A stretch of 19,346 bases of DNA from an uncultured Actinomyces sp. (GCA_938028585.1 CALIZH010000173.1:1-19346), one strand, 5' to 3'; positions 6,309 to 13,476 are shown, counted from the stretch's first letter. Numbers and translations are program-made. The notes: generated by a model from the sequence alone, not told the origin.

Positions 6309-8390
6309 TCAGTCGACGAGGCCGCTGACGGCGCCGTCCAACTCGCGCAGCCAGGCCTCGGCAGATACATCCGAAGGCATACGCCAGTCTCCGCGCGGGG
6401 AAAGCGACCCGCCAGCCATGACCTTGGGGCCATTGGGAAGCGCGCTGCGCTTGAACTGCTGAGTGAAATAACGACGGATAAACAGACGCTCCCACTTCAC
6501 GATCTCGTCCAAGGAATACGAAACCTTGTCCTCTTCGGGGTAGCCAGCTGGCCAGTCCCCTCGAGATGCATCCGACCACGCGTGCTCTGCCAAGAATGCA
6601 ATCTTCGACGGGCGAGCCCCGCGTCGAAGCACGTAGAACAGGTTGAAGTCTTGCAGGTTGTAGGGGCCGATCTTGTCCTGCGTGGACTGCATCTTCTGTC
6701 CCGGCTTCGCGGGAACAAGCTCCGGAGAAATTTCGGTTCCCAGAATCGACAGCAAAATCTCGCCAACTTCGGGGGAGAACTGGCCAGAAGACACCACCCA
6801 ACGAATCAGGTGCTGGATCATCGTCTTGGGGACGCCGGTATTGACGGCGTAGTGACTCATCTGGTCGCCCACACCGTAAGTGCACCAACCCAGCGCAAGC
6901 TCTGACAGGTCGCCCGTACCCAAGACGATACCGCCCAGGTGATTTGCGAGGCGGAAAAGATAGTCCGTGCGCAGTCCTGCCTGAACGTTCTCAAAAGTGA
7001 CGTCGTAGTCGTCATGGCCATCGGCGTAGGGGTGATCGATATCGGCCAGCATCTGCCGGGCAGCGGGGGTGATATCGATTTCCTTGAAGGACACTCCCAA
7101 GCTTTCGCACAGCGCAATCGCATTGGTCTTCGTGCGCGCGGAAGTCGCAAAGCCGGGCAGCGTGTAGCCCAGAATATCTGTACGCGGGCGCCCCAAGAGG
7201 TCCATCGCACGAGCCGCAACGATCAGTGCGTGCGTTGAATCCAAACCACCAGAAACCCCAATGACAACCTTGGGCTGTCCAATTGCACTCAGGCGCTTCG
7301 CAAGTCCCGCAACCTGGATGTTGTAGGCCTCGTAGCAGTCCTGTTCCAGCTGGTTCGGGTCGTCGGGGACGAAGGGGAAGCGATCGACCTCGCGTTCCAA
7401 ACCCAGATCCGTTCGCGGTGGGTTCAGCTCAATGGCAATGCTGTAGGGGCGCGGAATTGAGAGGCCGTCGAGCATCTTTTGGGCGTTGTCGGTGAAAGAA
7501 TTCTGACGCGTGCGCTCGGTGCGCAGATGCTCAACATCAACGTCAGCAATGGTGATCTGGGTTCCCGAGGCGAAACGCTGCCCTGCGGCAAGAAGCTGGC
7601 CGGCCTCGTAGATCAGGGTCTGCCCATCCCACGCAAGGTCGGTCGTTGACTCACCCGGGCCGGCGGCAGTGTAGACGTAGGCGCAAGCACAGCGTGCGGA
7701 GGTCGACTGCGCCAAGAGCTTGCGTTCATCGCCTCGTCCGACGGTGATGGGGGAGGCGCTCAGGTTGAGCAGCACGGTCGCGCCTGCGAGGGCAAGGAGT
7801 GAAGCGGGGGTGACGGGAACCCACATGTCTTCGCAGACCTCAATTCCCACGCACAGCCCGGGGATGTCAGTGACATCGATTGTCACGGAGCCAAAAGGCA
7901 ATAGGGGAGCGTCCCCCGTGTAGGGCTCTGTTGGGGCCCACGGAGCCTGAAGAAGATCGTTATCAAAGCTCGGAGGAGTCACGAAATGACGCTTTTCGTA
8001 GAACTCGCGGTAGTTCGGAAGATAGGACTTCGGGATGACTGCAAGTGCGCGTCCTCGGTGAATAGCAACCGCGCAATTGTAGAGGGCTGCTCCCTTGCGC
8101 AGCGGTGCGCCCACAACGATCAGGGGAAGAAGATCCGCACTGGCAGCAATGATGGCGGTGAGTGCGTGTTCGACCTCATCAAGAAGAACATCTTGAAGGA
8201 GAAGATCATCGATCGCATACCCCGAAACGCACAACTCAGGGAAGAGCGCGATCGAGACGCCGCGTTCATCGCAGCTTCGTGCGGCTGCAATGATTTCTTC
8301 GGCATTGGCCAGTGGCTGTGCGGGATGAACGGGAAGCGTCACTGCCGCCACGCGCGTAAAGCCCTGGTCGTAAAGGGAATGGAAGTTCAT
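6309..8390 (-). CDS. nadE: Glutamine-dependent NAD+ synthetase
   Basis: The 693-residue two-domain enzyme makes NAD+ from deamido-NAD+ using glutamine nitrogen. The N-terminal nitrilase-type glutaminase (about 1-300) shows the Glu-Lys-Cys triad: Glu52 in LFPELCVSGY, Lys121 in IPKSYLPNYREFYEKR and Cys186 in GIEVCEDMW. The C-terminal synthetase has the ATP-pyrophosphatase loop SGGLDS (380-385) and downstream conserved blocks GTGDLSELALGWCTYGVGDQMSHY and PAKPGQKMQSTQDKIGPY. Length and layout match the mycobacterial type. The start is fixed by a perfect AGGAGG site just upstream. It is the last gene in the minus-strand order sir2, nadE, though the DUF3800 insertion now separates them. Confidence 0.97.
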   Translation of the reverse strand: MNFHSLYDQGFTRVAAVTLPVHPAQPLANAEEIIAAARSCDERGVSIALFPELCVSGYAIDDLLLQDVLLDEVEHALTAIIAASADLLPLIVVGAPLRKGAALYNCAVAIHRGRALAVIPKSYLPNYREFYEKRHFVTPPSFDNDLLQAPWAPTEPYTGDAPLLPFGSVTIDVTDIPGLCVGIEVCEDMWVPVTPASLLALAGATVLLNLSASPITVGRGDERKLLAQSTSARCACAYVYTAAGPGESTTDLAWDGQTLIYEAGQLLAAGQRFASGTQITIADVDVEHLRTERTRQNSFTDNAQKMLDGLSIPRPYSIAIELNPPRTDLGLEREVDRFPFVPDDPNQLEQDCYEAYNIQVAGLAKRLSAIGQPKVVIGVSGGLDSTHALIVAARAMDLLGRPRTDILGYTLPGFATSARTKTNAIALCESLGVSFKEIDITPAARQMLADIDHPYADGHDDYDVTFENVQAGLRTDYLFRLANHLGGIVLGTGDLSELALGWCTYGVGDQMSHYAVNTGVPKTMIQHLIRWVVSSGQFSPEVGEILLSILGTEISPELVPAKPGQKMQSTQDKIGPYNLQDFNLFYVLRRGARPSKIAFLAEHAWSDASRGDWPAGYPEEDKVSYSLDEIVKWERLFIRRYFTQQFKRSALPNGPKVMAGGSLSPRGDWRMPSDVSAEAWLRELDGAVSGLVD

Positions 8391-8473
8391 GGCTTTCCTC
8401 CTGAGTCGCTAGGGCTATTGTCGCCTACTTGAGCGCCTTGTGCCTTCCCGAGGCCGTAGCCGGGTAGGTGTGT

Positions 8474-8604
8474 CTAGCTCAGTTCCTTCATGACAGCTTC
8501 AAAAGACTGAGCAACGGGATCACGGATGATTAAATCTGCGTCAGCGTCCGCGTTCGTTGGCGTCGCGTTCATCAAGACCAGGTGCGAACCCGAGAAATAG
8601 TGAG
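8474..8604 (-). pseudogene. Detached 3' end of a second sir2 copy
   Basis: Read on the minus strand, this stretch encodes the last 41 residues of a Sir2 protein in one open frame from YFSGSHLVLM to a TAG stop, with no upstream part. It matches the end of the intact sir2 (9758-9889) with 11 differences in about 131 bases, roughly 92% identity. Nine of the 11 are silent; only two change the protein (His to Gln and the final Asn to Ser). Similarity fades at 8604/9889 on the inner side; weak similarity continues some 20 bases past the stop toward nadE. The fragment cannot be a functional gene. Its silent-biased divergence suggests both versions were once under selection in complete genes. Confidence 0.9.
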
Positions 8605-8605
8605 G

Positions 8606-8633
8606 TTGCGCCTTGAAAGCAAATCAGTAAAAT
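8606..8633 (+). promoter_or_regulatory. Candidate sigma-70-type promoter of the DUF3800 unit
   Basis: TTGCGC (8606-8611) and TAAAAT (8628-8633) are 16 bases apart, giving a start near 8640. It lies immediately after the end of the sir2 fragment, at the edge of an AT-richer stretch. The prediction rests on the two hexamers and on position only. Confidence 0.45.
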
Positions 8634-8639
8634 AGAGAT

Positions 8640-8709
8640 TGGTAACGGGGCTGTTAGCTCAGAGTGCCACATCGAGAACCCACGCTATGCGTGGGTTTCC
8701 GTCTTTTTG
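8640..8709 (+). ncRNA. Structured leader RNA of the DUF3800 gene (DUF3800-motif-like)
   Basis: The 5' leader of the DUF3800 gene contains a 9-bp stem AACCCACGC (8677-8685) / GCGTGGGTT (8689-8697) closed by a 3-base loop and followed by TTCCGTCTTTTTGT, which is terminator-like. Upstream lies GGGGCTGTTAGCTCAG (8647-8662), which looks like the beginning of a tRNA but has no matching T arm. Several classes of conserved RNA called DUF3800 motifs have been reported directly upstream of DUF3800 genes; position and form here fit that kind of element. The subclass cannot be assigned by eye. It could be an attenuator, a separate small RNA or a partner RNA of the protein. Confidence 0.55.
8677..8709 (+). 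terminator. Terminator-like hairpin upstream of the DUF3800 start
   Basis: Nine perfect base pairs with a TAT loop followed by a T-rich run (TTTCCGTCTTTTT). It sits 18 bases before the DUF3800 start codon, so it would stop transcripts from the upstream promoter unless read through. This is the strongest intrinsic terminator shape with a T-run in the window. Confidence 0.6.
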
Positions 8710-8726
8710 TCCAATGGAGGGCAGAG

Positions 8727-9731
8727 ATGTTTTTGGCCTATATAGATGAAGTCGCTGAGCCCGGTGCCTTTGTTAGTAAACAGGATCGACGATATAACGG
8801 TTCACCAGCTTTTGGGTATGCAGGATTCGTTATTCGTGACGACCGAGTTCGCGATTTCTCGCGCATTTTCTCAATGTATTCTTCCGACATGACCTGACCG
8901 TTCAGGTAAAGGAGGTCATCCATATAGGTTACCTGATCTTTCTCAACAAGCAAGCGAAAACTGTTCTGGCATGAAATAAGTAAAGACGAAGCTGACCCAG
9001 GAAGATGGCAACGCAAAGGATCGGACATCTTCACGGTAAGGGGATGGGAAGAAGGACGCAGGCAAATTGAGGGGTATAAGAAGCTTGTGCGGGAGTTGGT
9101 TGCTCTTGATGGCAGGCTCTTTTTCTATGGGGAAGAAAAACAACTAGGAACTGCAACTGAGCGGTGGGGGAAAGACTCGCGCGACCAAAAGAAGGGACGA
9201 CTCGAATTTGAACGACGATGTTTGAGGGAAACTCTTAACCGACTGTGTACATTCGCGGAGGCAGCGGGACAAAATCTCATCGTCATCATGGATTCAGTCA
9301 ATGAAAAAGAGAGAAAACTCCAAGTTCAGGATGCGTATTCCCACATTTTTTCAAGGAGCACAGACCCTGAGCATGCTGAGATGACGCGTTTAGTGGAAGC
9401 AACAATGCACGTGGACTCGCAAGTATCGGCAAATATTCAGTTTGCAGATTGGATCGCAGCCTCTGTACGACGTGCATTCGAGTACCAGCTTCTCCCAGGC
9501 GAACAGTTTGATTGGGTTCCACGAACATTAGGCGAGCTAATGCAGTCGTGTATTACCCGCGAGTCGAAGTTATATTTGGATCGGCCGCGTGCAGGGAGGC
9601 GTGAGCTGTACCATTCCCAGGTATTCTCCCTCGAGCGGATTCTCCTCAGTAACTCCGTCGCGCATCGGCTTCCGGAGATAGCTCGTCAACAAATGGCAGC
9701 GATGTACGAATCCTCTCAGAAGAAGGACTGA
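8727..9731 (+). pseudogene. DUF3800-domain protein gene, interrupted by a 72-bp insertion
   Basis: The gene starts at ATG 8727 with a GGAGG site six bases upstream. The N-terminal part MFLAYIDEVAEPG (Asp7, Glu8) and FGYAGFVIRDDRVRDFSRIF match the beginning of DUF3800 proteins. The frame then meets TGA 8895-8897 and three more in-frame stops. The same frame resumes at about 8940 with family-like sequence (KRKLFWHEISK, DPGRWQRKGSDIF, LFFYGEEKQLGT, VIMDSVNEK, HVDSQVSANIQFADWIAA) to the TGA at 9729-9731. Removing 72 bp gives one 310-residue protein with normal family spacing. The acidic residues (Asp7, Glu8, the Asp in VIMDS, HVDS and FADW) suggest an RNase H-like nuclease fold; the function of the family is not established. 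The C-terminal part could be made separately from GTG 9087 but would lack the N-terminal acidic motif. Confidence 0.85.
8867..8946. repeat. 64-bp insert flanked by 8-bp direct repeats inside the DUF3800 gene
   Basis: TTTCTCAA occurs at 8867-8874 and again at 8939-8946, exactly 72 bases apart (24 codons). The 64 bases between (8875-8938) carry four in-frame stops for the gene (8895, 8907, 8925, 8934). They contain inverted repeats ACCTGA (8892-8897) / TCAGGT (8902-8907) and ATGACCT (8889-8895) / AGGTCAT (8913-8919). No terminal inverted repeats are seen at the insert ends, so it is not an ordinary miniature transposon. Joining across one repeat copy gives FSRIFSTSKRKLFWHEISK, which reads as natural DUF3800 sequence. 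Confidence 0.8.
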
Positions 9732-9754
9732 TCAGCCGAAGTAAGCAGGTAGCG

Positions 9755-9889
9755 TGTCTAGTTCAGTTCCTTCATCACAGCTTCAAAAGAGTGAGCAACG
9801 GGGTCGCGGATGATGAGGTCTGCGTCAGCATCGGCGTTCGTTGGCGTCGCGTTCATCAAGACCAGGTGTGAACCCGAGAAATAGTTGAG
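9755..9889 (-). repeat. Copy of the 3' end of sir2 (partner of the fragment at 8471-8604)
   Basis: This stretch is the end of the intact sir2 gene and is in the same orientation as the fragment beside nadE. The longest exact match is 35 bp (8550-8584 against 9834-9868), and another 16 bp (8586-8601 against 9870-9885) lies at the inner edge. The two copies bound the 1.15-kb DUF3800 unit as direct repeats. Confidence 0.9.
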
Positions 9890-10492
9890 CAGTCCCGCAG
9901 CGGGATAGACGACCAGAGATGTTCCAGCAACGATCAATAGATCGGCGTGCGCAATTGCCTGCACGGCGCTACTGATGACGTCCTCGTTCAGTGCTTCGCC
10001 GTACATGACGATATCGGGACGGAGCTGTCCGTGGCAGCGCCGGCAGGTCGGGACTAACTCCTCAAAGGCCTCGGGAATAGAGGAAAGGGGATAACCGGCC
10101 CCACAAGCGGTGCACAGAAGGTGCTCCCAATTTCCGTGGAGTTCCCACACCTGTTTGGAACCGGCACGCTGGTGAAGACCATCGATATTTTGGGTAATGA
10201 CGCATTCGAGAAGCCCATCTGCCTCGAGTGTGGCAAGTGCTCGGTGGGCAGCGTTGGCTTCGACCGGCTTGTGCACCTCGCGAAACCACTCCCAATAGGC
10301 CTCGGGATGAACCGAAAAGAAATCGATACTGAGGACCTGTTCTAGGGGGATTGTGCGCTTGTGGAAGTAGAAGCCGTTCGCACCCCGGAAATCTGGAATT
10401 CCTGACTCCGTGGAGACTCCCGCGCCGCCGAAAAATACCGTCGAATCAGAGGTGCGAATCCAATTCGCAAGGGTTGAGATATCACTGGTCAT
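9758..10492 (-). CDS. Sir2-family NAD-dependent protein deacetylase (sirtuin)
   Basis: The 244-residue sirtuin removes acyl groups from protein lysines and consumes NAD+. The NAD-binding motif GAGVSTESGIPDFRG is at 23-37, TQNIDGLH at 100-107, the catalytic His119 in ELHG, a zinc site with Cys127, Cys130, Cys150 and Cys153, and GTS at 190-192. Length and motifs are those of a complete bacterial enzyme. An AAGGAG site precedes the ATG. The gene lies downstream of ackA (99-base gap with a hairpin) and upstream of nadE. Its last 41 codons are duplicated on the far side of the DUF3800 gene, so the present 3' end may have been supplied by the inserted DNA. No symbol is given because cobB-type naming is not certain. 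Confidence 0.95.
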   Translation of the reverse strand: MTSDISTLANWIRTSDSTVFFGGAGVSTESGIPDFRGANGFYFHKRTIPLEQVLSIDFFSVHPEAYWEWFREVHKPVEANAAHRALATLEADGLLECVITQNIDGLHQRAGSKQVWELHGNWEHLLCTACGAGYPLSSIPEAFEELVPTCRRCHGQLRPDIVMYGEALNEDVISSAVQAIAHADLLIVAGTSLVVYPAAGLLNYFSGSHLVLMNATPTNADADADLIIRDPVAHSFEAVMKELN

Positions 10493-10530
10493 TGTGGCTC
10501 CTTAGACGATGGAACCGTTTAAGAATACGC

Positions 10531-10564
10531 CGAGGCCGGGGTGCACATGGCAGCCCCGGCCTCG
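10531..10564 (-). terminator. Hairpin downstream of ackA
   Basis: Perfect 11-bp stem CGAGGCCGGGG (10531-10541) / CCCCGGCCTCG (10554-10564), with three further pairs possible across a bulge in the loop. On the minus strand it follows the ackA stop by about 27 bases and is succeeded by a short T-containing run. It probably ends most ackA transcripts before sir2. Confidence 0.75.
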
Positions 10565-10591
10565 AATTGCGATGAAAAGTCGCGTCTAGAC

Positions 10592-11785
10592 TCAGATCAG
10601 CGTGAGAGCCTGACGTGCGATTGCCAGCTCCTCGTTGGTGGGAACAACCATGACGGTGATCGAGGAATCATCGGTCGAAATGGTTGTGGGAGCAGAGAAA
10701 CGCTGGTTGTTGATCTCGTTGTCAATACGCACACCAAAGGGGAGCAGACGCTCGCAAACCTCGCGGCGCAGATCAGCATCGTTTTCGCCAATGCCAGCGG
10801 TGAAGGTAATGACATCCAGACCACCGAGCTCAGCGGTGTAGGAGCCGATGTACTTGATGATGCGGGTGACGTAGATGTCCAGGGCCAGGCGTGCACGGCG
10901 GGCAACCTCGGGGTCCTCAGAATCAACCATGTCACGGACTGCGCGCATGTCATTCTCACCGGTCAAGCCCTTCAAGCCCGACTGCTTGTTAAAGAGGTCA
11001 TCGACCTCGTCGGCGCTCCAACCGGTCTGACGCTGCAAGTGGAAAACAACGGCGGGATCAATGTCGCCGGTGCGGGTTCCCATGACCAAGCCCTCGAGAG
11101 GGGTCAAGCCCATGGATGTATCGATGGGGCGGCCGGCCTTAACGGCGGAGACGGATGCACCATTGCCCAAGTGCAGAACGATCTGACGCAGAGCGTTATC
11201 GCCCAGCAGGGAGGCGACCTTTTCGGAAACGTACTGGTGAGAAGTTCCGTGAGCGCCGTAACGACGGACCGAGTACTTCTCGGCAACTTCCTGCTTCAGT
11301 GCGTAGGTTGCGGTGTCCTCAGGCAGGCGCTGGAAGAAAGCAGTGTCGAAAACCGCAACGTGAGGAGTGTCAGGCATAAGCTCGCGAGCAACATCGATGC
11401 CCTTGAGGTGTGCGGGGTTGTGCAGGGGAGCCAGTGCGCAAAGATCATCAATCAGGTCACGAACTTCGTCGGTGATCAGTGCCGGACCGTCAAAGTACTT
11501 ACCGCCCTGAACGATGCGGTGGCCAACGGCCACGATGTTGGCCTCGGCAAGAGAGGGGCCAACCTCATCGAAGAGGCGCAGAACTTCGCGCATACCAACT
11601 TCGTGATCGGCAATGGGCTCGTTCACATCGACGACCTTCTCGCCGTACTTGTGCTGGATGTGGCCCTCGGATTCGCCGATGCGCTCAACCAAGCCCTTGG
11701 CGATCGCGTCGCCGTTGTCAGGGTTGATGAGCTGATACTTGATAGAGGAAGAACCAGAGTTAATAACAAGAACGGTGTCGGTCAC
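10592..11785 (-). CDS. ackA: Acetate kinase
   Basis: The 397-residue enzyme interconverts acetate plus ATP and acetyl phosphate plus ADP. The family blocks are all present: VINSGSSSIKYQL at the start (Asn8 region), GHRIVQGG, VFDTAFF, GAHGTSHQYV with the catalytic His, LHLGNGASV, SMGLTPLEGLVMGTRTGDIDP and FTAGIGEN near the end. Length is normal for the family. The start is a GTG at 11783-11785 with an AGAAAGG site. It lies 149 bases after pta on the same strand, with a strong hairpin between them, and together they form the Pta-AckA pathway for acetate overflow and ATP production. The hairpin suggests partly independent expression of the two genes. Confidence 0.97.
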   Translation of the reverse strand: MTDTVLVINSGSSSIKYQLINPDNGDAIAKGLVERIGESEGHIQHKYGEKVVDVNEPIADHEVGMREVLRLFDEVGPSLAEANIVAVGHRIVQGGKYFDGPALITDEVRDLIDDLCALAPLHNPAHLKGIDVARELMPDTPHVAVFDTAFFQRLPEDTATYALKQEVAEKYSVRRYGAHGTSHQYVSEKVASLLGDNALRQIVLHLGNGASVSAVKAGRPIDTSMGLTPLEGLVMGTRTGDIDPAVVFHLQRQTGWSADEVDDLFNKQSGLKGLTGENDMRAVRDMVDSEDPEVARRARLALDIYVTRIIKYIGSYTAELGGLDVITFTAGIGENDADLRREVCERLLPFGVRIDNEINNQRFSAPTTISTDDSSITVMVVPTNEELAIARQALTLI

Positions 11786-11892
11786 GACGTGCCTTTCTAA
11801 GAATCACCTGCGATGCCGCGGTGTGCGGCGCAATGAAACGCATGGATGAATGGTCTGATGAGTGCAGTTTACGCGTGGAAGTGATGGAGACG

Positions 11893-11934
11893 GAATTCGG
11901 GGGTGTGGGATTGTCCCCACACCCCCGAGAATTC
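11893..11934 (-). terminator. Strong hairpin directly after pta
   Basis: A 12-bp perfect stem (11898-11909 with 11916-11927, GC-rich, 6-base loop) is extended by GAATT/AATTC (11893-11897 with 11930-11934) after a 2-base bulge. It begins right at the pta stop (11935-11937) on the minus strand. No T-run follows, so it may act as a processing or stability element or a partial terminator before ackA. Confidence 0.7.
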
Positions 11935-13428
11935 TCAGCCCTGTGCCTGAACGGCAGTCAGGGCGACGGTGTTGACGATATCTTCAACCAAAGCGCCGCG
12001 TGAGAGGTCGTTCACGGGCTTGTTGAGTCCCTGCAGAACCGGGCCAATCGCAACGGCGCCGGAAGAACGCTGAACGGCCTTGTAGCCAATATTTCCAGCG
12101 TTGAGCGAGGGGAAGATGAAGACGTTCGCATGGCCGGCGACGGGGGAGTCGGGCAGCTTGACCGAGGCGACGGCCTCGTCAACGGAAGCGTCAAACTGGA
12201 TCGGTCCCTCGAGGGCCAGCTCGGGAGCCTTCTCGTGAGCCAAGCGAGTGGCCTCGACAACCGCGTCCACGTCCACGCCGGAGCCAGAGGTGCCGGTCGA
12301 GTAGGAGAGCATGGCAACCTTTGGATCAAGTCCGAACTGGCGCGCGGTTGCAGCCGAGGAAATCGCGATATCTGCCAGCTGCTCAGGGGTCGGGTTGGGG
12401 TTGACGGCGCAGTCGCCGAATGCCCACACGCGATCCTTCAGCAGCATGAGGAAGACTGAAGAAACGATCGAGACACCGGGAGCGGTCTTAATGATCTGGA
12501 AGGAAGGAACGATGGTGTGAGCGGTGGTGTGGATTGCACCAGAGACCATGCCGTCGGCGTCGCCCATGTGGACCATCATCGTGCCGAAGTAAGAGACGTC
12601 GCGAACCTTATCGCGAGCCTGTTCGATGGTCACGCCCTTCTTGGCGCGCAGGCGTGCGAACTCTTCCGCATAACGCTCCGCGTATGCGGGGTCGTCGACG
12701 GAAACGACGGTAGCTGCCGAAACATCCAGGCCAAGCTCTGCTGCGCGCGCGTTGATTGCCTGCGCATCGCCGAGCAGTACCAGATCGGCAATTCCGCGTT
12801 CAAGCACGATGGCGGCCGCGCGCAGGACGCGATCGTCTTCGGGTTCGGGCAAGACAATGCGCTTGCGGTTGGAGCGTGCGCGATCAATGAGATCCGCCTG
12901 GAAGGAAAGGGGGGTAACAACCTGGGGAGCTTCCAGTGCCGAGGCCGCATCCAGAGTTTGTGCGTCGAAAGGCAGTTCAAGGATGGGAAGTTGAGTCTTA
13001 ACGTGTGAGGCGACTGCTGAGGGGAGAGCGACCGCTGCGACGCGAGTTGCATGCTGACGCGCGCGACGGTCAAGAACCTCGATCTCACGTTCAATAAGTT
13101 CGGGGGAGGCGCCTTCGGTATCGAAAGCTGCGATGACGCGAGCGTTGGTCGATGCTGCCACGTCGAGGTTCCACCCCAAGGTGTCGAAAGTTGAGACGGA
13201 GCCTTCGGGGAGTGCGTCGATCAGGACAATATCCTCTGTGTGGCTGCGGATATCTTCCACGACGCGGGGGAGGGCTTGCTCGGGGTCGGAGGTGATGGCC
13301 TCGGAAGTGGAGGTGCCGGCGGCGCTCACCCGTGCCAGCGTTGAAGCGGGGACAAGCGCTGCGAAGTCGTCACTGACCTGTGAGGCGGCTTCTGCCTGGG
13401 CGGCAATGACGATAAAACGGGTGCTCAC
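11935..13428 (-). CDS. pta: Phosphate acetyltransferase
   Basis: The 497-residue protein converts acetyl-CoA and phosphate to acetyl phosphate. The C-terminal catalytic phosphotransacetylase domain (from about residue 180, LIDRARSNRKRIVLPEPEDDR) includes HMGDADGMVSGAIHTTAHTIVPSFQIIKT, VFLMLLKDRVWAFGDCAVNPNP and LSYSTGTSGSG. The N-terminal part (about 1-170) is a shortened, diverged version of the P-loop/DRTGG regulatory region of the 700-residue enterobacterial enzyme; no clear P-loop is visible. The start is GTG 13426-13428, chosen because AAAGGAG lies five bases upstream and the sequence from there (VSTRFIVIAAQAEA) is the usual opening; a longer frame reaches 13476 but has no such site. It pairs with ackA downstream. 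Confidence 0.95.
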   Translation of the reverse strand: MSTRFIVIAAQAEAASQVSDDFAALVPASTLARVSAAGTSTSEAITSDPEQALPRVVEDIRSHTEDIVLIDALPEGSVSTFDTLGWNLDVAASTNARVIAAFDTEGASPELIEREIEVLDRRARQHATRVAAVALPSAVASHVKTQLPILELPFDAQTLDAASALEAPQVVTPLSFQADLIDRARSNRKRIVLPEPEDDRVLRAAAIVLERGIADLVLLGDAQAINARAAELGLDVSAATVVSVDDPAYAERYAEEFARLRAKKGVTIEQARDKVRDVSYFGTMMVHMGDADGMVSGAIHTTAHTIVPSFQIIKTAPGVSIVSSVFLMLLKDRVWAFGDCAVNPNPTPEQLADIAISSAATARQFGLDPKVAMLSYSTGTSGSGVDVDAVVEATRLAHEKAPELALEGPIQFDASVDEAVASVKLPDSPVAGHANVFIFPSLNAGNIGYKAVQRSSGAVAIGPVLQGLNKPVNDLSRGALVEDIVNTVALTAVQAQG

Positions 13429-13447
13429 GTCTACTCCTTTATATCGG

Positions 13448-13476
13448 TATGTATTTTTGGCTGGATTGGTTAACAA
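13448..13476 (-). promoter_or_regulatory. Candidate pta promoter
   Basis: On the minus strand TTGTTA (13471-13476) and TACATA (13448-13453) are separated by 17 bases, about 20 bases upstream of the GTG start. The spacing is ideal and the hexamers are fair matches to a housekeeping promoter. GATTG/CAATC arms around the -35 element could be a regulator site. Confidence 0.4.

Noticed and set aside
5740..6888. 382-codon minus-strand open frame across the methyltransferase, cupin and end of nadE
   Set aside because: It crosses two confident plus-strand genes, the terminator hairpin and another frame of nadE, and has no family resemblance.
8647..8700. Possible tRNA gene starting GGGGCTGTTAGCTCAG
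   Set aside because: Only the acceptor and D-arm-like beginning is present; there is no anticodon arm of the right size, no GGTTCGA-type T arm and no closing acceptor strand. The following hairpin is terminator-like.
8908..8921. AAAGGAGGTCATCC resembles the complement of the 16S rRNA 3' end and a perfect ribosome binding site
   Set aside because: The match is 13 of 14 bases but does not extend further, and no start codon lies at a useful distance downstream. It is within the 64-bp insert and is probably chance.
8875..8938. The insert in DUF3800 as a conventional MITE or IS remnant
   Set aside because: The ends show no terminal inverted repeats and no similarity to familiar IS ends; only the 8-bp flanking repeats resemble a target duplication.
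10541..11800. 419-codon open frame antisense to ackA
   Set aside because: It lies wholly over the well-supported acetate kinase gene, has low-complexity Asn/Val/Gly/Ala-rich sequence with no recognisable domain, and arises from codon bias of the real gene.
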